Below, one piece after another: positions 14,895 through 15,449 of a stretch of 15,449 nucleotides of DNA. Numbering within the stretch: position 1 is the stretch's first letter; the number at the start of each line of letters is the position of its first letter. A program made the translations under genes and the position numbers. Source of the stretch: an uncultured Collinsella sp. Its GTDB lineage: Bacteria; Actinomycetota; Coriobacteriia; Coriobacteriales; Coriobacteriaceae. A model generated the notes under the pieces. The model was not told the origin of the DNA, ran no database searches, and saw only the letters and a program-made list of their open reading frames with translations. The stretch covers positions 1-15,449 of the forward strand of contig USLT01000007.1 of NCBI GenBank assembly GCA_900555585.1. Direction: 5' to 3'.

Positions 14895-15041
14895 GCAATC
14901 TTGCCGACTTTTCCCATCGATTACCGTCTTCACGATATATAACCAGGATGCCACGACTATAAAAGCCCAGGCAACATTAATGCCATCGATCTGGCATACA
15001 TTGGCTTGTCTGACAAGGATGGGAAAAGTCGGCAGAATTGC
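14895..15041. repeat. MITE-like region bounded by 23-bp inverted repeats
   Basis: GCAATCTTGCCGACTTTTCC and three further bases (14895-14917) are repeated in inverted orientation at 15019-15041 with 21 of 23 positions matching. The arms enclose 101 bases that contain small hairpins (ATGCCA/TGGCAT at about 14980-15000, CTTGTC/GACAAG at about 15005-15018) and are more AT-rich than the neighbourhood. There is no protein-coding signal. The total of 147 bases with terminal inverted repeats suits a MITE or a dispersed intergenic repeat; no target duplication was confidently seen. The following 15042-15177 holds only a small GGGGA/TCCCC hairpin and nothing else recognisable. Confidence 0.55.
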
Positions 15042-15177
15042 GCATCGGGCATAGCGTCGGGGACCCGTTCTCCCCATTGCCCCGCTGTGGGCGTCCGAAT
15101 GCGCAAACCAGACATGAAAGCCACCGCTCGCACCAGCCTCTCTTTTCTCACGCAAACTCGAATGGCTTATATGCAAA

Positions 15178-15254
15178 GAACCCCGGAGGGATTCCTTGAG
15201 GGTGTTCTGAGAGGCAAAGCCTCGAACACACCCGCAAGGAGCCCTCCGGGGTTC
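15178..15254 (-). terminator. Large compound hairpin terminator downstream of groEL
   Basis: GAACCCCGGAGGG (15178-15190) pairs perfectly with CCCTCCGGGGTTC (15242-15254), with further paired segments inside: CCTTG/CAAGG, GTGTTC/GAACAC and GAGGC-AAA-GCCTC. On the minus strand the stem ends in GGGGTTCTTTG, a modest T-rich tail, and it starts 25 bases after the groEL stop. It is much longer than an ordinary terminator and is symmetric enough to act on either strand. Confidence 0.7.
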
Positions 15255-15279
15255 CTATGGGAGTTCTAAACCTTACGGC

Positions 15280-15449
15280 TTAGTACATGCCGCCGCCCTG
15301 GGCACCAGCGGTCGCGGCCGCGATGGCGTCCTCGAGCTGGGTGTTCTTCGGCACGTCGGAGACGGTCGCCTCGGTGATGAGGATGAGGGAGGCGACGGAG
15401 GCGGCGTTCTGCAGCGTGGTGCGGGTGACCTTGACCGGGTCGAGCACGC
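15280..15449 (-). CDS. groEL: Chaperonin GroEL (C-terminal end, gene continues off the window)
   Basis: The last 56 codons read [20 protein letters not shown] at the window edge, then [15 protein letters not shown] and [19 protein letters not shown] before TAA at 15280-15282. The [17 protein letters not shown] stretch is an almost invariant part of the GroEL equatorial domain, and the Gly-Gly-Met tail is the typical disordered C-terminus that faces the cavity. GroEL forms the two-ring ATP-driven folding machine in the cytoplasm. Promoter, any CIRCE element and the rest of the gene lie beyond the right edge. A strong hairpin terminator follows. Confidence 0.96.
   Translation of the reverse strand, partial: VLDPVKVTRTTLQNAASVASLILITEATVSDVPKNTQLEDAIAAATAGAQGGGMY

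Noticed and set aside
14859..15176. Possible 105-codon minus-strand gene in the groEL-aminotransferase gap, with a hydrophobic stretch
   Set aside because: It would start at a TTG beside the compound hairpin with no ribosome-binding site, and it runs through the inverted-repeat element. It is more likely an open frame inside a repeat, though the hydrophobic stretch deserves a glance if the element proves dispersed.
15006..15269. 87-codon plus-strand open frame in the same gap
   Set aside because: It crosses the right inverted-repeat arm and the complete terminator hairpin and has no ribosome-binding site or domain.

Overview
The window is GC-rich bacterial DNA with strong Shine-Dalgarno sites (AAGGAGG type) before almost every gene. 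The GroEL C-terminus, the YchF sequence and the overall gene style suggest an actinobacterium of the class Coriobacteriia, possibly Collinsella or a relative. That placement is an inference from style and family recognition, not from a search. By eye, the stretch from about 2.8 to 10.5 kb is less GC-rich and less biased toward G/C at third codon positions than the ychF-to-aminotransferase stretch (11-14.9 kb). This fits an accessory block lying next to conserved housekeeping genes.

Left part (1-2.9 kb, minus strand). A three-gene row runs off the left edge. It holds a single-pass membrane protein with a large outside domain, a protein resembling the all-alpha domain of VirD4/TraG coupling ATPases but lacking a P-loop, and the N-terminal 196 residues of a VirD4/TraG-like ATPase with no visible membrane anchor. 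The last two overlap by ATGA. The row probably belongs to a conjugative or conjugation-derived element continuing to the left.

Centre (2.9-10.6 kb). A divergent promoter region with an inverted repeat separates that row from a plus-strand gene that looks like an HsdM methylase remnant fused to an HsdS specificity domain, with no HsdR nearby. A DUF234-type ATPase follows; it has a striking ACTCGGTT/AACCGAGT palindrome just upstream and a further half-site over its ribosome-binding site. On the minus strand come a coiled-coil plus tandem CbxX-type AAA+ ATPase gene, interrupted by an apparent one-base deletion in a C run near 8401-8404, and a SEC-C-motif protein.

Right part (10.6-15.4 kb). Here lie a small DUF1648-type membrane protein, ychF with a recognisable promoter and a 10-bp hairpin in its leader, a protein with two pairs of 4Fe-4S motifs, a divergent class I/II aminotransferase, a 147-bp region bounded by 23-bp inverted repeats (MITE-like), a large compound hairpin terminator, and the C-terminal end of groEL.

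The most unusual points are the stand-alone coupling-ATPase-like helical domain protein, the HsdM-HsdS chimera with degenerate methylase motifs, the frameshifted tandem AAA+ gene whose first ATPase domain looks inactive, and the inverted-repeat element before groEL. No tRNA, rRNA, CRISPR array, integrase or transposase was seen.
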